Positions 17,500 through 27,724 are shown, counted from the stretch's first letter. The stretch: 64,000 bases of DNA from Haemophilus parainfluenzae (GCF_003252755.1 NZ_QEPT01000006.1:83546-147545); one strand, 5' to 3'. Made by a program: numbers and translations. Notes: generated by a model from the letters alone, not told the origin.

Positions 17500-18864
17500 C
17501 TATTGTAATGCTTTCAGTGCCTTATGATATTCTTTCGATTGTTCCAATAAAATCTTGGCCGCTTCACGCAATTTGTCCACATCTGATTGGGGTAAATAGA
17601 AAGATGTTCCGATATTAAGCACATCATTTTTTAACTGCCCATCAGGCAAATCTTTCAAACTTAAATTCACAAAATAAGCTTTAATTTTTGCACCTTTTTT
17701 ATGTTTAGTGTAAGCATTCCATTGATCAGCAAATTTTTGTGAATATTTCACGGTAGATTCCGTTGTTTTATCAATCGGTACATTTATCACCGTGTTCACC
17801 ACTTCTTTGATTCCTGGCACATCAGCAGACTTATCAATATGGCTCGATAGCTCACTTTGCGCATTGACGTTTACCACGACAATATTGCGTAAATTGTAAT
17901 TTTTCAGCTCTGCATACAATTTTTTGACAGTGAGTAAATTCGACATATCCAACAAGCTTGCCAAGCCCAAATTATCCGTTAAACCACCGTCAACCAAATG
18001 TAAATAAGGTTTTTCCTCATTATTTTGATAAGAAGCCGTACGTTTTTTCATGGTTTCAAAATTGTTTAGCCACAAACGATTCCCTACTTTCATCTGTGTC
18101 AATAATTCTTTTTTACTCTCGGCTTGGCAAGCACCACCATGATTATTTTGTGTAATGGGTGAAAAAATTAATGGAACAGCACTGGATGCTGCCACAGCTC
18201 TTGCAATTTCGACATCATTTAAATCTACACAAAGCCAATCAAAGAAATCTTGCGTAAAAGAAACTTCCTGTCCTGCTGTCATATCTGTGGCATTAATCAC
18301 GGCAAAAGGTCCTTTACGTTGCTCAAGATCCGAAAATTTTTTCTCCTTATATAAAGCAAGATTGAGCTGTTCCTGCAACAAATCGCTACGACCAAACTGT
18401 GGAGAAGTAAGCCGAGGCACATTACTCACCGAAAATACTTCATTGATGACTTTTTTCTGGAAATTCTTTTTCAAAAAAGAATTATTAAATTTAGGGATAA
18501 TGTCCTGTCCTTCTAAAGCAAAATAGGCTGCTAATACTGAGCCGCCAGACACCCCATACACAATATCAATATTTTGCAATAAGGTGCTACCTTTCTCTGT
18601 TGGACGCACTGAGACATTTTGGAACTGCTCTAACACGCCATAACCTAAAGATGCCGCGCGAGAACCACCACCTGAAAAAGTCATAATCACCAGATTTTCT
18701 TTTTGTAATGCCTGCTGCATCGCATTTTCTAAACGATATCCCTTTTGTGGATCTATTTTCTCAATCGTTTTAGTGGGATGATAAGTAATTGAATTGCACG
18801 CAGCAAGCAAAGCAATACTGCAAGCAAGTAAACTTGATTTGAAAGGAAAATGAGTAAATTTCAT
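17500..18864 (-). CDS. Patatin-like phospholipase lipoprotein
   Basis: The 454-residue protein has a lipoprotein signal with lipobox LAAC (Cys23) and a patatin domain: oxyanion loop GGGSRA (65-70), nucleophile Ser106 in GVSGG, and the catalytic Asp in DGGLTDN near residue 293. Patatin proteins hydrolyse acyl ester bonds in lipids, with a Ser-Asp dyad. It is probably anchored in a membrane facing the periplasm or outside; the substrate is unknown. It is divergent from fbp across a region with CRP and FNR boxes. Its terminator has been split by the mercury transposon lying immediately downstream. Confidence 0.9.
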   Translation of the reverse strand: MKFTHFPFKSSLLACSIALLAACNSITYHPTKTIEKIDPQKGYRLENAMQQALQKENLVIMTFSGGGSRAASLGYGVLEQFQNVSVRPTEKGSTLLQNIDIVYGVSGGSVLAAYFALEGQDIIPKFNNSFLKKNFQKKVINEVFSVSNVPRLTSPQFGRSDLLQEQLNLALYKEKKFSDLEQRKGPFAVINATDMTAGQEVSFTQDFFDWLCVDLNDVEIARAVAASSAVPLIFSPITQNNHGGACQAESKKELLTQMKVGNRLWLNNFETMKKRTASYQNNEEKPYLHLVDGGLTDNLGLASLLDMSNLLTVKKLYAELKNYNLRNIVVVNVNAQSELSSHIDKSADVPGIKEVVNTVINVPIDKTTESTVKYSQKFADQWNAYTKHKKGAKIKAYFVNLSLKDLPDGQLKNDVLNIGTSFYLPQSDVDKLREAAKILLEQSKEYHKALKALQ

Positions 18865-18928
18865 AACAGTATTCCTTTACTGTGACGTTATTTATCTATT
18901 ATATCTTTTTTAAAGGATATATACGTTT

Positions 18929-18934
18929 TGTCAA
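18929..18934 (-). promoter_or_regulatory. Possible -35 element of the patatin-like gene
   Basis: The minus strand reads TTGACA here, about 65 bp before the gene start. No well-spaced -10 element follows, so this is tentative. Confidence 0.3.
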
Positions 18935-18952
18935 GGCTTTGTATCAAAAATA

Positions 18953-18974
18953 AAATGTGACAAAGATCTCATTC
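18953..18974. promoter_or_regulatory. Candidate CRP site between patatin-like gene and fbp
   Basis: AAATGTGACAAAGATCTCATTC matches the 22-bp CRP consensus at 17 positions, with TGTGA and TCTCA half-sites 6 bp apart. Confidence 0.7.
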
Positions 18975-18982
18975 TTTACATT

Positions 18983-18996
18983 TTGATCTCAATCAA
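18983..18996. promoter_or_regulatory. FNR box between patatin-like gene and fbp
   Basis: TTGATCTCAATCAA is a perfect match to the FNR consensus TTGATnnnnATCAA. It lies just downstream of the CRP site and upstream of a TATAAT at 19012-19017 that could serve fbp. Confidence 0.75.
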
Positions 18997-19011
18997 AAGT
19001 GCTAAATAACA

Positions 19012-19017
19012 TATAAT
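19012..19017 (+). promoter_or_regulatory. Candidate -10 element of fbp
   Basis: TATAAT lies 45 bp before the fbp ATG. A -35 at the usual distance would fall within the FNR box, and no good -35 match is seen, consistent with activator dependence. Confidence 0.5.
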
Positions 19018-19062
19018 AAAAGGGTCTATTATTTATTTAACAATTATAAAAAAGGAATAAAC

Positions 19063-20067
19063 ATGAAAACATTGAGTGAATTTATTGTTGAACGCCAAGC
19101 GGAGTACCCAAATGCAAAAGGGGAACTTAGTGGTATTTTGTCTTCTATTCGTTTATTAGCAAAAATCATTCATCGTGATATCAACAAAGCGGGTTTAACC
19201 AATATCCTTGGCCAGTCTGGTGTTGAAAACGTGCAAGGTGAAAGCCAAATGAAATTGGACTTATTCGCCCATAACACCATGAATGCGGCCCTTATGTCGC
19301 GTGAAGAGGTAGCGGGTTTTGCTTCAGAGGAAGAAGAAAGCTTTATCGCTTTTGATACTGAACGTGCTCGCAATGCAAAATATATTATTTTGACCGATCC
19401 TCTTGATGGTTCATCTAATATTGATGTAAACGTTTCTGTTGGTACGATTTTCTCTATTTACCGTCGTGTATCCCCTATTGGCTCACCTGTTACCTTAGAA
19501 GACTTTATGCAACCAGGTAATAAACAAGTGGCTGCGGGTTATATCGTATATGGTTCGTCTACCATGTTGGTTTATACCACTGGTCATGGTGTAAATGGTT
19601 TCACTTATGATCCATCTATCGGTACATTCTGTCTTTCTCATGAAAATATGAAGATGCCAAAAGAGGGCAAAATCTATTCCATCAATGAAGGACAATATCT
19701 CAAATTCCCACAAGGGGTAAAAAAATACATTAAATACTGCCAAGAAGAAGATAAAGCAACTAACCGACCTTATGCGTCACGTTATATTGGTTCATTAGTG
19801 GCAGACTTCCACCGTAACTTATTAAAAGGCGGTATCTACATTTATCCAAGTGCAACTAACTATCCAAATGGTAAGCTTCGTTTGCTTTATGAAGGCAATC
19901 CAATGGCATTCTTAGCAGAACAAGCGGGGGGTATTGCATCTGATGGTTACAATCGAATTTTAGATATTCAACCAAGTGAACTTCACCAACGTGTACCACT
20001 TTTCATCGGTTCCGCAGAAATGGTGAAAAAAGCAGAAGAAATGATGAGAGAATTTAAAGAAGATTAA
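19063..20067 (+). CDS. fbp: Fructose-1,6-bisphosphatase, class 1
   Basis: Fbp hydrolyses fructose-1,6-bisphosphate to fructose-6-phosphate in gluconeogenesis. The 334-residue length fits class 1 enzymes. The metal and phosphate motif [12 protein letters not shown] lies near residues 111-122, and [21 protein letters not shown] near 270-290 is the conserved substrate-binding block. An AAAGGA ribosome site precedes the ATG. CRP and FNR boxes upstream suggest response to sugar starvation and oxygen. Two stacked hairpin terminators follow. Confidence 0.97.
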   Translation: MKTLSEFIVERQAEYPNAKGELSGILSSIRLLAKIIHRDINKAGLTNILGQSGVENVQGESQMKLDLFAHNTMNAALMSREEVAGFASEEEESFIAFDTERARNAKYIILTDPLDGSSNIDVNVSVGTIFSIYRRVSPIGSPVTLEDFMQPGNKQVAAGYIVYGSSTMLVYTTGHGVNGFTYDPSIGTFCLSHENMKMPKEGKIYSINEGQYLKFPQGVKKYIKYCQEEDKATNRPYASRYIGSLVADFHRNLLKGGIYIYPSATNYPNGKLRLLYEGNPMAFLAEQAGGIASDGYNRILDIQPSELHQRVPLFIGSAEMVKKAEEMMREFKED

Positions 20068-20073
20068 ACTCCT

Positions 20074-20105
20074 AAAGTGCGGTCAATTTTGACCGCACTT
20101 TTTTA
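20074..20105 (+). terminator. Uptake-signal terminator of fbp
   Basis: AAAGTGCGGTCAA pairs perfectly with TTGACCGCACTTT across a 2-nt gap, followed by T residues. Confidence 0.9.
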
Positions 20106-20112
20106 GTAAAAA

Positions 20113-20143
20113 AAAAAGGCGAACCTTATCAGTTCGCCTTTTT
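20113..20143. terminator. Bidirectional terminator between fbp and lptG
   Basis: AAAAAGGCGAAC (20113-20124) pairs with GTTCGCCTTTTT (20132-20143), with A and T tracts on both sides, between convergent genes. Confidence 0.92.
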
Positions 20144-20160
20144 CATTAATGGTTTGTTAA

Positions 20161-21240
20161 TTAATCTCGTTTTCTCGCCAGTAGCCACCAAATAATCGCC
20201 ATAAACAAGAGGCTTGGCATCAGTGCACCTAAAAAAGCTGGTGCATTAAATACCACACTCATTTGTCCAAAAATTTCATTGACGACATAGAACAAGAAAC
20301 CAAAGCAAATCCCCGTTACGATTCTCGCCCCAGCAGTAACACTACGCAATGAACCGAAGATGAAAGACAATGCAAGCATCATCATCACACCTACAGAAAC
20401 GGGCTGTAAAATCTTACGCCAATAGGTTAATTCAAAACGGCGAGAATCCTGTCCTGTTTGTTTTAAGAACGCAATATATTCATACAAACCGGAAATGGAT
20501 AATGATGTTGGACGTAATGAAACTGCGCCTAATTTATCTGGCGTTAAGCTCGTCGCCCAATCTTCTGTTAAACGGTTTGTCGTGGTAATTTGCTCTTTTG
20601 ATACCGCTGAATTATTCACTTGGCGCAACTGCCATTGATTATTTTCAGCAGAATATTGCGCTTGATTTGCATGCTTCAAATGAGTGAGGTTACGCTGGTC
20701 ATCAAAGGTATAGATGTAAATATCTTCTAATTTTGCATCATCTTTAATTCGACGAACATACACGAAATTATTACCGTCTTTTGCCCATACACCATTTTTC
20801 ACCGAAAGCATTGAGCCACCAGAAAGTGCACGAGTACGCATATCACGGGCAAACTGTTCAGTTTGTGGAATACCCCACTCACCAATAATCATGGTAAAAA
20901 GCACCAGTGGAAGTGCCGTTTTCATGACGGCTAATCCAATTTTAAAGCGAGAAAAACCTGCAGATTGCATGACCACTAATTCACTACGGCTGGCTAAATT
21001 ACCTAAAGCAATTAAGGCACCTAACAAAGCTGCCATTGGGAAAAAGGTTTCCACATCTTTGGGAATGGTTAATCCTGTATAAGCCACCGCTTGCCAAATA
21101 TCATAAGAACCTTTCCCTACACTGCGGAATTGTTCTACAAATTTGATGATTGCCGAAAGACCAACTAACGTAAATAGTGTAGCAAAAATTGCCCCTAAGA
21201 TGCTTTTACCGATATAACGATCAAGAGTATTCATCAACAT
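20161..21240 (-). CDS. lptG: LPS export ABC transporter permease LptG
   Basis: LptG and LptF form the inner-membrane channel of the LptB2FG transporter that extracts lipopolysaccharide for delivery along LptC-LptA-LptD. The 359-residue protein has the YjgP/YjgQ layout: three N-terminal membrane helices, a periplasmic beta-jellyroll of about residues 125-265, and three C-terminal helices. AAAGGATAATAACA precedes the ATG. It follows lptF by 5 bp, so the two are co-transcribed. Confidence 0.95.
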   Translation of the reverse strand: MLMNTLDRYIGKSILGAIFATLFTLVGLSAIIKFVEQFRSVGKGSYDIWQAVAYTGLTIPKDVETFFPMAALLGALIALGNLASRSELVVMQSAGFSRFKIGLAVMKTALPLVLFTMIIGEWGIPQTEQFARDMRTRALSGGSMLSVKNGVWAKDGNNFVYVRRIKDDAKLEDIYIYTFDDQRNLTHLKHANQAQYSAENNQWQLRQVNNSAVSKEQITTTNRLTEDWATSLTPDKLGAVSLRPTSLSISGLYEYIAFLKQTGQDSRRFELTYWRKILQPVSVGVMMMLALSFIFGSLRSVTAGARIVTGICFGFLFYVVNEIFGQMSVVFNAPAFLGALMPSLLFMAIIWWLLARKRD

Positions 21241-21245
21241 TGTTA

Positions 21246-22337
21246 TTATCCTTTTCTGAATACACGACGGAATTTATGCATAGCGGTGCTATCCCAACTA
21301 TTCAGCACAATTCCTAAAATTAAAAAGGCGATATTTACCAACGGCATTAACAAACCTGCATCAAGCTTACCTGCGCCACCCGCAGATTTAAATGAGCTTT
21401 GTAATAAGAAGTAAATTAAATAAAGCAATAATGCCGGTAAGATTTTCGCAAAACGGCCTTGGCGAGGATTTACTTTACTCATTGGTACAGCAATAAGCGC
21501 CATTAAAGGCACCGCTAAAATTAAAGTAATACGCCAATGCAATTCTGCTTTAGCTGCGGGACTTTTATCTTTCAATAATTGCTCAAAAGATAATTCAGCC
21601 GCTTCATCACTTTCTGTATTTGTCTCTTGATGACCTAAATACGCTTGGTAATCATCAAAATGTGTAATACGGAAATCAGGAAGTACCGAAGTCCCTTCGA
21701 CACGCAAGGTATTTTGTAAATTTAGCACTTGATCGCCATTTGGTAACGCTTTTAACTCACCTTTTTCAGCGGTAACCACTGATGGCTTCGTTTGCCCTTT
21801 GGCTTTCATTTGGAAAAGATAAACATCACTGATTTGATTACCGTTAATCTTATCAATGAATAAAACGAAATTATTGTTACTTGTGGACATGAATTGACCC
21901 GAAGTCAACGCACCCATGGTAGGATTTGCTTTAGCATCTTCAACAATGGTTGCTTGTTTTTGAATCGCCCATGGGGAAAGCCACAAAGCGTTGTAAGCCG
22001 CCAAGCCCGCTGTGAGTAAAGAAAGAATTAACGCCACGCGAACAAGAATACGTTGACCCACACCGCAGGCTCGCATAACGGTGATCTCACTTTCTGCATA
22101 GAGTCGACCGAAAGTTAGCAAAATGGCGATAAACAAACATAATGGCAACATTAATTGCGCCATTGTTGGCATCCCTAATCCGAGTAAAGAGAACACAAGA
22201 TCGGCAGGCACTTTACCATTTGCTGCTGAACCAAGCACGCGAACAAGTTGTTGGCTGAAGAAAATTAAAAGCAAAATAAACAAAATCGCAATCTGGCTTT
22301 TAAAGACTTCCTTTGTTAAATATCGGGTTAATATCAT
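21246..22337 (-). CDS. lptF: LPS export ABC transporter permease LptF
   Basis: LptF is the second permease of LptB2FG. The 363-residue protein has the same six-helix plus periplasmic-jellyroll plan as LptG and starts [15 protein letters not shown], typical of the family. It is the first gene of the lptF-lptG operon and diverges from pepA with 105 bp between starts. No strong Shine-Dalgarno sequence precedes the ATG. Confidence 0.95.
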   Translation of the reverse strand: MILTRYLTKEVFKSQIAILFILLLIFFSQQLVRVLGSAANGKVPADLVFSLLGLGMPTMAQLMLPLCLFIAILLTFGRLYAESEITVMRACGVGQRILVRVALILSLLTAGLAAYNALWLSPWAIQKQATIVEDAKANPTMGALTSGQFMSTSNNNFVLFIDKINGNQISDVYLFQMKAKGQTKPSVVTAEKGELKALPNGDQVLNLQNTLRVEGTSVLPDFRITHFDDYQAYLGHQETNTESDEAAELSFEQLLKDKSPAAKAELHWRITLILAVPLMALIAVPMSKVNPRQGRFAKILPALLLYLIYFLLQSSFKSAGGAGKLDAGLLMPLVNIAFLILGIVLNSWDSTAMHKFRRVFRKG

Positions 22338-22442
22338 TCTTTTTTTCTAACTAAAAAACACGGGAAACTGGCTAAATTAGATGGCGTATGATACCTTATT
22401 TTGACTGATTTAAATAGCAAATTAGCAACATAAGGAAATAAC

Positions 22443-23918
22443 ATGAAATATCAAGCAAACTCAACCGCACTTTCTCAATCAACCGATTGCCTTATTATCG
22501 GCATTTATGAGAACAATGAATTGACAAAAAGTTTCAATGAAATCGATCAAATCACACAAGGTTACCTCAGCCAATTAGCTCAAAGCCAAGATCTTTCAGG
22601 CAAAATTGGGCAAGCGACTCTGCTTCATTCATTACCTAATCTTGCGACTAAACGCGTGTTAGTCGCAGGTTGTGGTAAAAAAGGCGAAACGACTGAACGC
22701 CAATTTAAACAAATCATCCAACGCGTAACCCAAACATTAAAAGAATTAAATATTCAACAAGCGGTGAATAATTTAACGGATGTGGGAATTAAAGATCGCG
22801 ATCTATTTTGGAATGTACGTTTTACTGTTGAAACCATCGAGCAGGGCCTTTATCAATTCGATGAATTTAAAAGTAAAAAAGCGGATGCTATCTCACTTCA
22901 AGAAATCGTTTTTAATACCGATGATTCGCAAGCTCAACAAGCCATCACAGAAGCGCAAGCCATTGCAAATGGTGTAAAAGCTGCGCGTAATATCGCGAAT
23001 ATGCCACCTAATATTTGTACACCGGCTTATTTAGCTGAACAAGCTAAAAATTTAGCCGAAACATCAGCCGCACTTTCCCTCGATGTGATTGATGAAGAAG
23101 ACATGACAAAGCTTGGCATGAATGCGTATTTAGCCGTATCTCGAGGTTCGCAAAATCCGGCTTATATGTCTATTTTACATTTCAACAATGCACCTGATAA
23201 AAATGCGAAACCTATCGTATTAGTGGGCAAAGGATTGACCTTTGATGCGGGCGGTATTTCTTTAAAACCAGCCGCAGATATGGATGAGATGAAATACGAT
23301 ATGTGCGGTGCTGCTTCAGTATTCGGTACAATGAAAGCCATTGCTGAATTAAATCTACCACTCAATGTTATCGGTGTATTAGCGGGTTGTGAAAACTTGC
23401 CTGATGGGAATGCTTATCGTCCAGGTGATATTCTCACCACGATGAATGGTTTAACCGTAGAAGTGTTAAATACTGATGCTGAAGGACGTTTAGTGCTTTG
23501 TGATGCGCTCACCTATGTAGAACGTTTTGAACCGCAATATGTGATTGATGTCGCAACCCTAACAGGTGCTTGCGTAGTGGCTTTAGGTCAACATAACAGT
23601 GGCTTAGTTTCAACTGATGATGTCTTGGCTGAACAGTTATTACAAGCCGCACAACAAACTACTGATAAAGCTTGGCGTTTACCGTTAAGTGAAGAATATC
23701 AAGAGCAATTAAAATCCCCATTTGCCGATTTGGCTAATATTGGCGGTCGTTGGGGCGGTGCAATTACTGCGGGGGCATTCCTCTCTAACTTTACGAAAAA
23801 ATATACTTGGGCGCATTTAGATATTGCTGGGACAGCTTGGCTTCAAGGTGCCAATAAAGGTGCAACAGGTCGTCCAGTATCTTTATTAACGCAATTTTTA
23901 ATTAACCAAACTAAATAA
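22443..23918 (+). CDS. pepA: Leucyl aminopeptidase PepA (M17 family)
   Basis: PepA is a cytosolic hexameric two-metal aminopeptidase; in E. coli it also binds DNA at cer and carAB. The 491-residue protein has an N-terminal macro-like domain and a C-terminal catalytic domain with metal-binding blocks [15 protein letters not shown] and NTDAEGRL. An AAGGAAATAAC ribosome site precedes the ATG. The lptFG/pepA divergent layout matches other gammaproteobacteria. DNA binding is not deducible here. Confidence 0.96.
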   Translation: MKYQANSTALSQSTDCLIIGIYENNELTKSFNEIDQITQGYLSQLAQSQDLSGKIGQATLLHSLPNLATKRVLVAGCGKKGETTERQFKQIIQRVTQTLKELNIQQAVNNLTDVGIKDRDLFWNVRFTVETIEQGLYQFDEFKSKKADAISLQEIVFNTDDSQAQQAITEAQAIANGVKAARNIANMPPNICTPAYLAEQAKNLAETSAALSLDVIDEEDMTKLGMNAYLAVSRGSQNPAYMSILHFNNAPDKNAKPIVLVGKGLTFDAGGISLKPAADMDEMKYDMCGAASVFGTMKAIAELNLPLNVIGVLAGCENLPDGNAYRPGDILTTMNGLTVEVLNTDAEGRLVLCDALTYVERFEPQYVIDVATLTGACVVALGQHNSGLVSTDDVLAEQLLQAAQQTTDKAWRLPLSEEYQEQLKSPFADLANIGGRWGGAITAGAFLSNFTKKYTWAHLDIAGTAWLQGANKGATGRPVSLLTQFLINQTK

Positions 23919-23926
23919 TTAATACA

Positions 23927-23956
23927 TAGGGCTAACATTACGTTAGCCCTAAATTT
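23927..23956. terminator. Terminator between pepA and yafD-like gene
   Basis: TAGGGCTAAC (23927-23936) pairs with GTTAGCCCTA (23942-23951), followed by T residues, between convergent genes. Confidence 0.92.
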
Positions 23957-23976
23957 TTCCAAAATCTGACCGCACT

Positions 23977-24828
23977 TTATTCCAATTCGAATTCCATCAG
24001 TAATGGATTATGATCTGACGAAGTAACCACTTCTGATGTCGCACTTACCACTTTTACGTCTCGCGTAAAAATATAATCTAGTGGATAACCTAAAAATCTA
24101 ACCCGCTCATCTTGAGAGAGCACCACAGAATCTAAGCCATATTTTTGCATCAGATTATTCACTAAATTCAAGCGATGTTCATTCCACGCATTAAAATCAC
24201 CAGACATGATGATAGGACCTTGATGATTTTCAATAAAGGAAAAGAGCTGCTCTAACTGAGTTTGATAAGCAGAAATCCCCCATTCAAAATTAATCAAATG
24301 CACGTTAATAAGTAGCAAACTATTGCCTTTTTCTAATGGAAAACTCATCACACTTGCCACTTTGGGAATTTGTATTAATGGTTCTGCCACCCCACCACCG
24401 CAATACCATTCCGGTTGCGTGTTGGTGAATGTTTTTACACCTGATAAGAGATCTTTAAAAGAAAAAGAGGACACAAAAAGTGCGGTCGAAAATGTACTTA
24501 AATTTTGATGTTGTGTCGCCTCTTGCAATAACACAAAATCCGCTTGTTTAGAGAGTCCTTCTAAATCCTCTTGCCATCCCTTATCTTGCCCCTTATGCAC
24601 ATTCCAAGTTATTAAATGAAAACGAGAACTGGTTAATATAGGCACCGAATCATTAGCCTTGTCGCATTGCATATTTGAGCTGTTTTCAAAAGGAATATAA
24701 CTCAGTTTTTGTGACGTATTTAATTGAATTAATACACGGTCAAAAATCGTTAAATTCGTAAAAAAATATCCAGCCCCTAAAACCACTAACACTAAGCCAA
24801 TAGTCAAAAATCGATAGATTCGCTTCAT
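23977..24828 (-). CDS. YafD-like endonuclease/exonuclease/phosphatase family protein
   Basis: The 283-residue protein has one N-terminal membrane helix (about 6-25) and an EEP domain with the DNase I-like metal motifs: WNVHKG, the catalytic Glu in LLQEAT, GDFNAWN, and SDHNPLL. It resembles UPF0294/YafD of enterobacteria; the natural substrate is unknown. I choose the ATG at 24828 because GAGGGG lies 8 bases upstream; an in-frame start 17 codons earlier would place hydrophilic residues before the membrane helix. Phosphodiesterase activity is inferred from the fold. Confidence 0.88.
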   Translation of the reverse strand: MKRIYRFLTIGLVLVVLGAGYFFTNLTIFDRVLIQLNTSQKLSYIPFENSSNMQCDKANDSVPILTSSRFHLITWNVHKGQDKGWQEDLEGLSKQADFVLLQEATQHQNLSTFSTALFVSSFSFKDLLSGVKTFTNTQPEWYCGGGVAEPLIQIPKVASVMSFPLEKGNSLLLINVHLINFEWGISAYQTQLEQLFSFIENHQGPIIMSGDFNAWNEHRLNLVNNLMQKYGLDSVVLSQDERVRFLGYPLDYIFTRDVKVVSATSEVVTSSDHNPLLMEFELE

Positions 24829-24938
24829 TATTATCCCCTCTCTATGCTCGAATAATAACACCTCATCAAAGCAATGCAACTTTCACTTTAATACGGCATC
24901 AATACCTACCTACAACACGGTAACTTTAACTTTTAGCT

Positions 24939-24952
24939 TTGATTTAAATCAT
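24939..24952 (+). promoter_or_regulatory. FNR box upstream of ytfE
   Basis: TTGATTTAAATCAT differs from the FNR consensus TTGATnnnnATCAA at one base. It is about 90 bp upstream of the ytfE ATG. Confidence 0.7.
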
Positions 24953-25042
24953 ACTTTGCTAAAAAATCCGTTGCATTTTTCTTTCATTATCTTAGTATTT
25001 TACTCAACTTCTAACTCTACCTCATCAATAAGGAGATTCATT

Positions 25043-25717
25043 ATGTCTTTTGGAGATAAAAAATTAAGTGAAATCGCTGTCAGCGTACCCGGCTCAACTT
25101 CCCTACTTCGTGAATACGATTTGGATTTCTGCTGTGGTGGGTCAGATACACTTTCCAACGCTGCCGCAGAAAAAGGGTTAAATTTAGCAGAAATTGAAAC
25201 CCGTTTAACCGAGCTTCAAAACAGTAAAGCAGAAAACCCTGAAGAATATTGGGTTAATGCAACTTATCCTGAAATTATCGATCATATTTTAGTTCGCTAC
25301 CACCAACGCCACCGTGAGCAACTTCAAGAATTAATCGTGTTAGCGGATCGCGTAGAAAGTGTTCATGGCGATCGTGAAGATTGTCCAATGGGTGTTGCAG
25401 CTGAATTGCGCAATGTCTATGAAGATTTGAGCAACCATATGATGAAAGAAGAGCATGTGCTTTTCCCAATGATCAAAGCAGGCAATTATATGATGGCACA
25501 AATGCCGATTCGTATGATGGAAATGGAACACGCAGAACATGGTGAACATTTGGAAGTTTTGAAATCATTAACAAACAATATGACACCTCCGACAGATGCT
25601 TGCAATACATGGCGTGCGCTTTATAGTGGCATCCAAGAATTTGCAGATGATTTAATGATGCATATTCATCGTGAAAACAATATCTTATTCCCACGTGTTA
25701 TTGCAGAGAATAACTAA
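25043..25717 (+). CDS. ytfE: Iron-sulfur cluster repair protein YtfE/ScdA
   Basis: YtfE is a diiron protein that restores iron-sulfur clusters damaged by nitric oxide or oxidants. The 224-residue protein has an N-terminal ScdA domain with the CCGG motif (about residues 31-34) and a C-terminal hemerythrin-like four-helix bundle containing the His/Glu ligands (HQRH, HMMKEEH, EHAEHGEH, HIHREN). The start is the ATG at 25043, with AAGGAG upstream; a longer frame from 24956 would add 29 implausible residues. The FNR box suggests induction when oxygen is low. Confidence 0.95.
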   Translation: MSFGDKKLSEIAVSVPGSTSLLREYDLDFCCGGSDTLSNAAAEKGLNLAEIETRLTELQNSKAENPEEYWVNATYPEIIDHILVRYHQRHREQLQELIVLADRVESVHGDREDCPMGVAAELRNVYEDLSNHMMKEEHVLFPMIKAGNYMMAQMPIRMMEMEHAEHGEHLEVLKSLTNNMTPPTDACNTWRALYSGIQEFADDLMMHIHRENNILFPRVIAENN

Positions 25718-25736
25718 ACACAAACCATATAAAGAA

Positions 25737-25760
25737 AAAGGGCGAAATCATTCGCCCTTT
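25737..25760. terminator. Terminator between ytfE and LTA-synthase-like gene
   Basis: AAAGGGCGAA pairs with TTCGCCCTTT around an ATCA loop, between convergent genes. A single uptake signal follows. Confidence 0.9.
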
Positions 25761-25786
25761 AAAATTAGCCTAAAACTGACCGCACT

Positions 25787-27724
25787 TTACTTCTCTTCAC
25801 TGCCTTTATATAAACGGTTTTTATACAAATAGCTGCCAAGTAAGGCATGTGCCAACGCTTCTTTTTTCATTTCTTCCGGCACGTCTTTTTCGGTTAATGT
25901 GTCTTTTTCCTTATCATAAACATAGCCTTTTGCTTTACTATTTGGTGTTTGGATAACGACATCATGATTGCCTTTCATTAAAGCTTGGGTTTGATCAAAC
26001 TGCATAAAGGCACGATTCGGATTCACATCTTGCGTTAAATCAAAGCCAATCATCGGATAATTACCACTTACCCCCGCAATAGAAAGTAAGGTTGTCGGCA
26101 TATCAATTTGACTCACTAAACGACTGTCTCGGCGTGGCTCAACATGATCACCTAAAATTAACGCAGGAATATGGAAATGCTTAATTGGCACCAAGCTTGC
26201 CCCAGCTGCACGAGAATCATGGTCGGCAATCACCAAGAACACGGTATCTTTCCAATAATTAGATTGTTTCGCTAAGTTGAAGAAATGACCAATCGCATAA
26301 TCCGCATATTTTGCACTGTTATTACGGGTTGCTTTTGGTTGTTCGTAAAGCTCAATTTTACCATCCGGAAATTCAAAAGGATCGTGATTGCTCGAACTAA
26401 ACACTAAGCTAAAGAATGGTTTTCCTTCATTCTGTAATTGGGTAAAAGTTTCGTTCGCTTTATCAAATAAATCCTCATCACTCACACCCCAAGTCGCAGT
26501 AAATTTAGGATTTTGGTAATCTTTTTGATCGATAATGGTTTGGAAACCATTGCCATAGAAGAAACTTGCCATGTTATCAAAGTGCTTTTCACCGCCATAA
26601 ATAAAGGAAGTATTGTAACCTTGTTTAGCAAGTAAATCTGCAATGGTAAAGAAACCACTTTGGCTGTTATTCAATTTCACCACTGCACGTGCTGGAGTGG
26701 GTGTGAAGCCCGCTGTGGTAGCTTCAATACCACGAACAGAACGCGTCCCCGTAGCATAAAGATTTTCAAATAACCAACCTTCTTTGGCTAATTTATCAAA
26801 TTCAGGTGAAAGTGGTTTTCCGCCTAATGTACCGATAAATTGCGCCCCAAAACTTTCTTCCAAAATAATGACGATATTTTTCGGTTTACCTTGGTAAGTC
26901 GCTTGGTTTTTCGTTAAGGTTGGAATCTTCTCTGAAATATAATCACTTTCAGGGCGCCCACGGCTTGCTTTGACAATACGCAACATTTCATCAGTATCCA
27001 TTTTGCCATAGGCTTCAGAAGATGCTCCTTCATCTTTAAATTGCTGTGCCGCATAAAGGACAGAATAGCCAGAGTTCAACACGAGAGAATTGACTAACCC
27101 ATCGGAAGAAAAGGCAACCATTGCAGGGTTAACACCACGGTGTTGGAAACTCGAACGCGCACCTAAAAAAGCAACTGCAATCACGAGCAATGCTATTACA
27201 GGGCGTAATTTCCAGCTCATTGGGCGTAAATCTTTGACCGCATAACCAGATAGTTTCCAATAACAGAAGAAAGCCGTAACAGTGAAAATAAGGCTAAAAA
27301 TGACCGCAGTTAAATGCCCTTCCATCAACATTGAAAAGACTTCTTTCGGATAAATTAAATATTCGATAAATAGACGGTTTGGACGGAAATCATAGGTTTC
27401 GATAAATGCGGGCGTAGCCAATTCCATGAATAGAATAAACACACTACCGAAGGTAAGCCAAATGCGTAAAATCATTTTCCAAATTCGGCTATGATGAAAT
27501 AACACCGTAAATAATGCTGGCACACCAAATAAGTAGCACAAGGCTACGATATCCATACGCAAGCCTTGCAAAAATAATTGTCCCCATCCCTCTACTGCAG
27601 AAACACGGTCTGCCTGCCAAATCGCAAGCCCAAGACGAGATAAGGTGAAAATAATCAGATTAATGATGACGAAGAGAAAAATCGGATATAAAGGAGAACG
27701 TGTTTGTTTCATTTTGACACTCAT
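25787..27724 (-). CDS. LTA synthase family membrane phosphotransferase
   Basis: The 645-residue protein has five N-terminal membrane helices (to about residue 200) and a periplasmic sulfatase-fold domain. The nucleophile Thr is probably in YATGTRSVRG (about residue 325), after the metal-binding Glu in ILEESFGAQ; DHD, near residue 480, and FHIPALIL are typical of the alkaline phosphatase superfamily. Relatives transfer glycerophosphate or phosphoethanolamine from lipids. Gram-negative bacteria lack lipoteichoic acid, so the acceptor here may be LPS or a periplasmic glycan; that is inference. Confidence 0.88.
   Translation of the reverse strand: MSVKMKQTRSPLYPIFLFVIINLIIFTLSRLGLAIWQADRVSAVEGWGQLFLQGLRMDIVALCYLFGVPALFTVLFHHSRIWKMILRIWLTFGSVFILFMELATPAFIETYDFRPNRLFIEYLIYPKEVFSMLMEGHLTAVIFSLIFTVTAFFCYWKLSGYAVKDLRPMSWKLRPVIALLVIAVAFLGARSSFQHRGVNPAMVAFSSDGLVNSLVLNSGYSVLYAAQQFKDEGASSEAYGKMDTDEMLRIVKASRGRPESDYISEKIPTLTKNQATYQGKPKNIVIILEESFGAQFIGTLGGKPLSPEFDKLAKEGWLFENLYATGTRSVRGIEATTAGFTPTPARAVVKLNNSQSGFFTIADLLAKQGYNTSFIYGGEKHFDNMASFFYGNGFQTIIDQKDYQNPKFTATWGVSDEDLFDKANETFTQLQNEGKPFFSLVFSSSNHDPFEFPDGKIELYEQPKATRNNSAKYADYAIGHFFNLAKQSNYWKDTVFLVIADHDSRAAGASLVPIKHFHIPALILGDHVEPRRDSRLVSQIDMPTTLLSIAGVSGNYPMIGFDLTQDVNPNRAFMQFDQTQALMKGNHDVVIQTPNSKAKGYVYDKEKDTLTEKDVPEEMKKEALAHALLGSYLYKNRLYKGSEEK

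Noticed and set aside
18165..18526. Plus-strand frame of about 120 residues inside the patatin-like gene
   Set aside because: It lies fully antisense to a gene with clear catalytic motifs and a lipoprotein signal; codon pattern follows the minus strand.
24956..25042. N-terminal extension of ytfE from 24956
   Set aside because: The extra 29 residues overlap the promoter region and lack a ribosome site, while ATG 25043 has AAGGAG and gives the family length.
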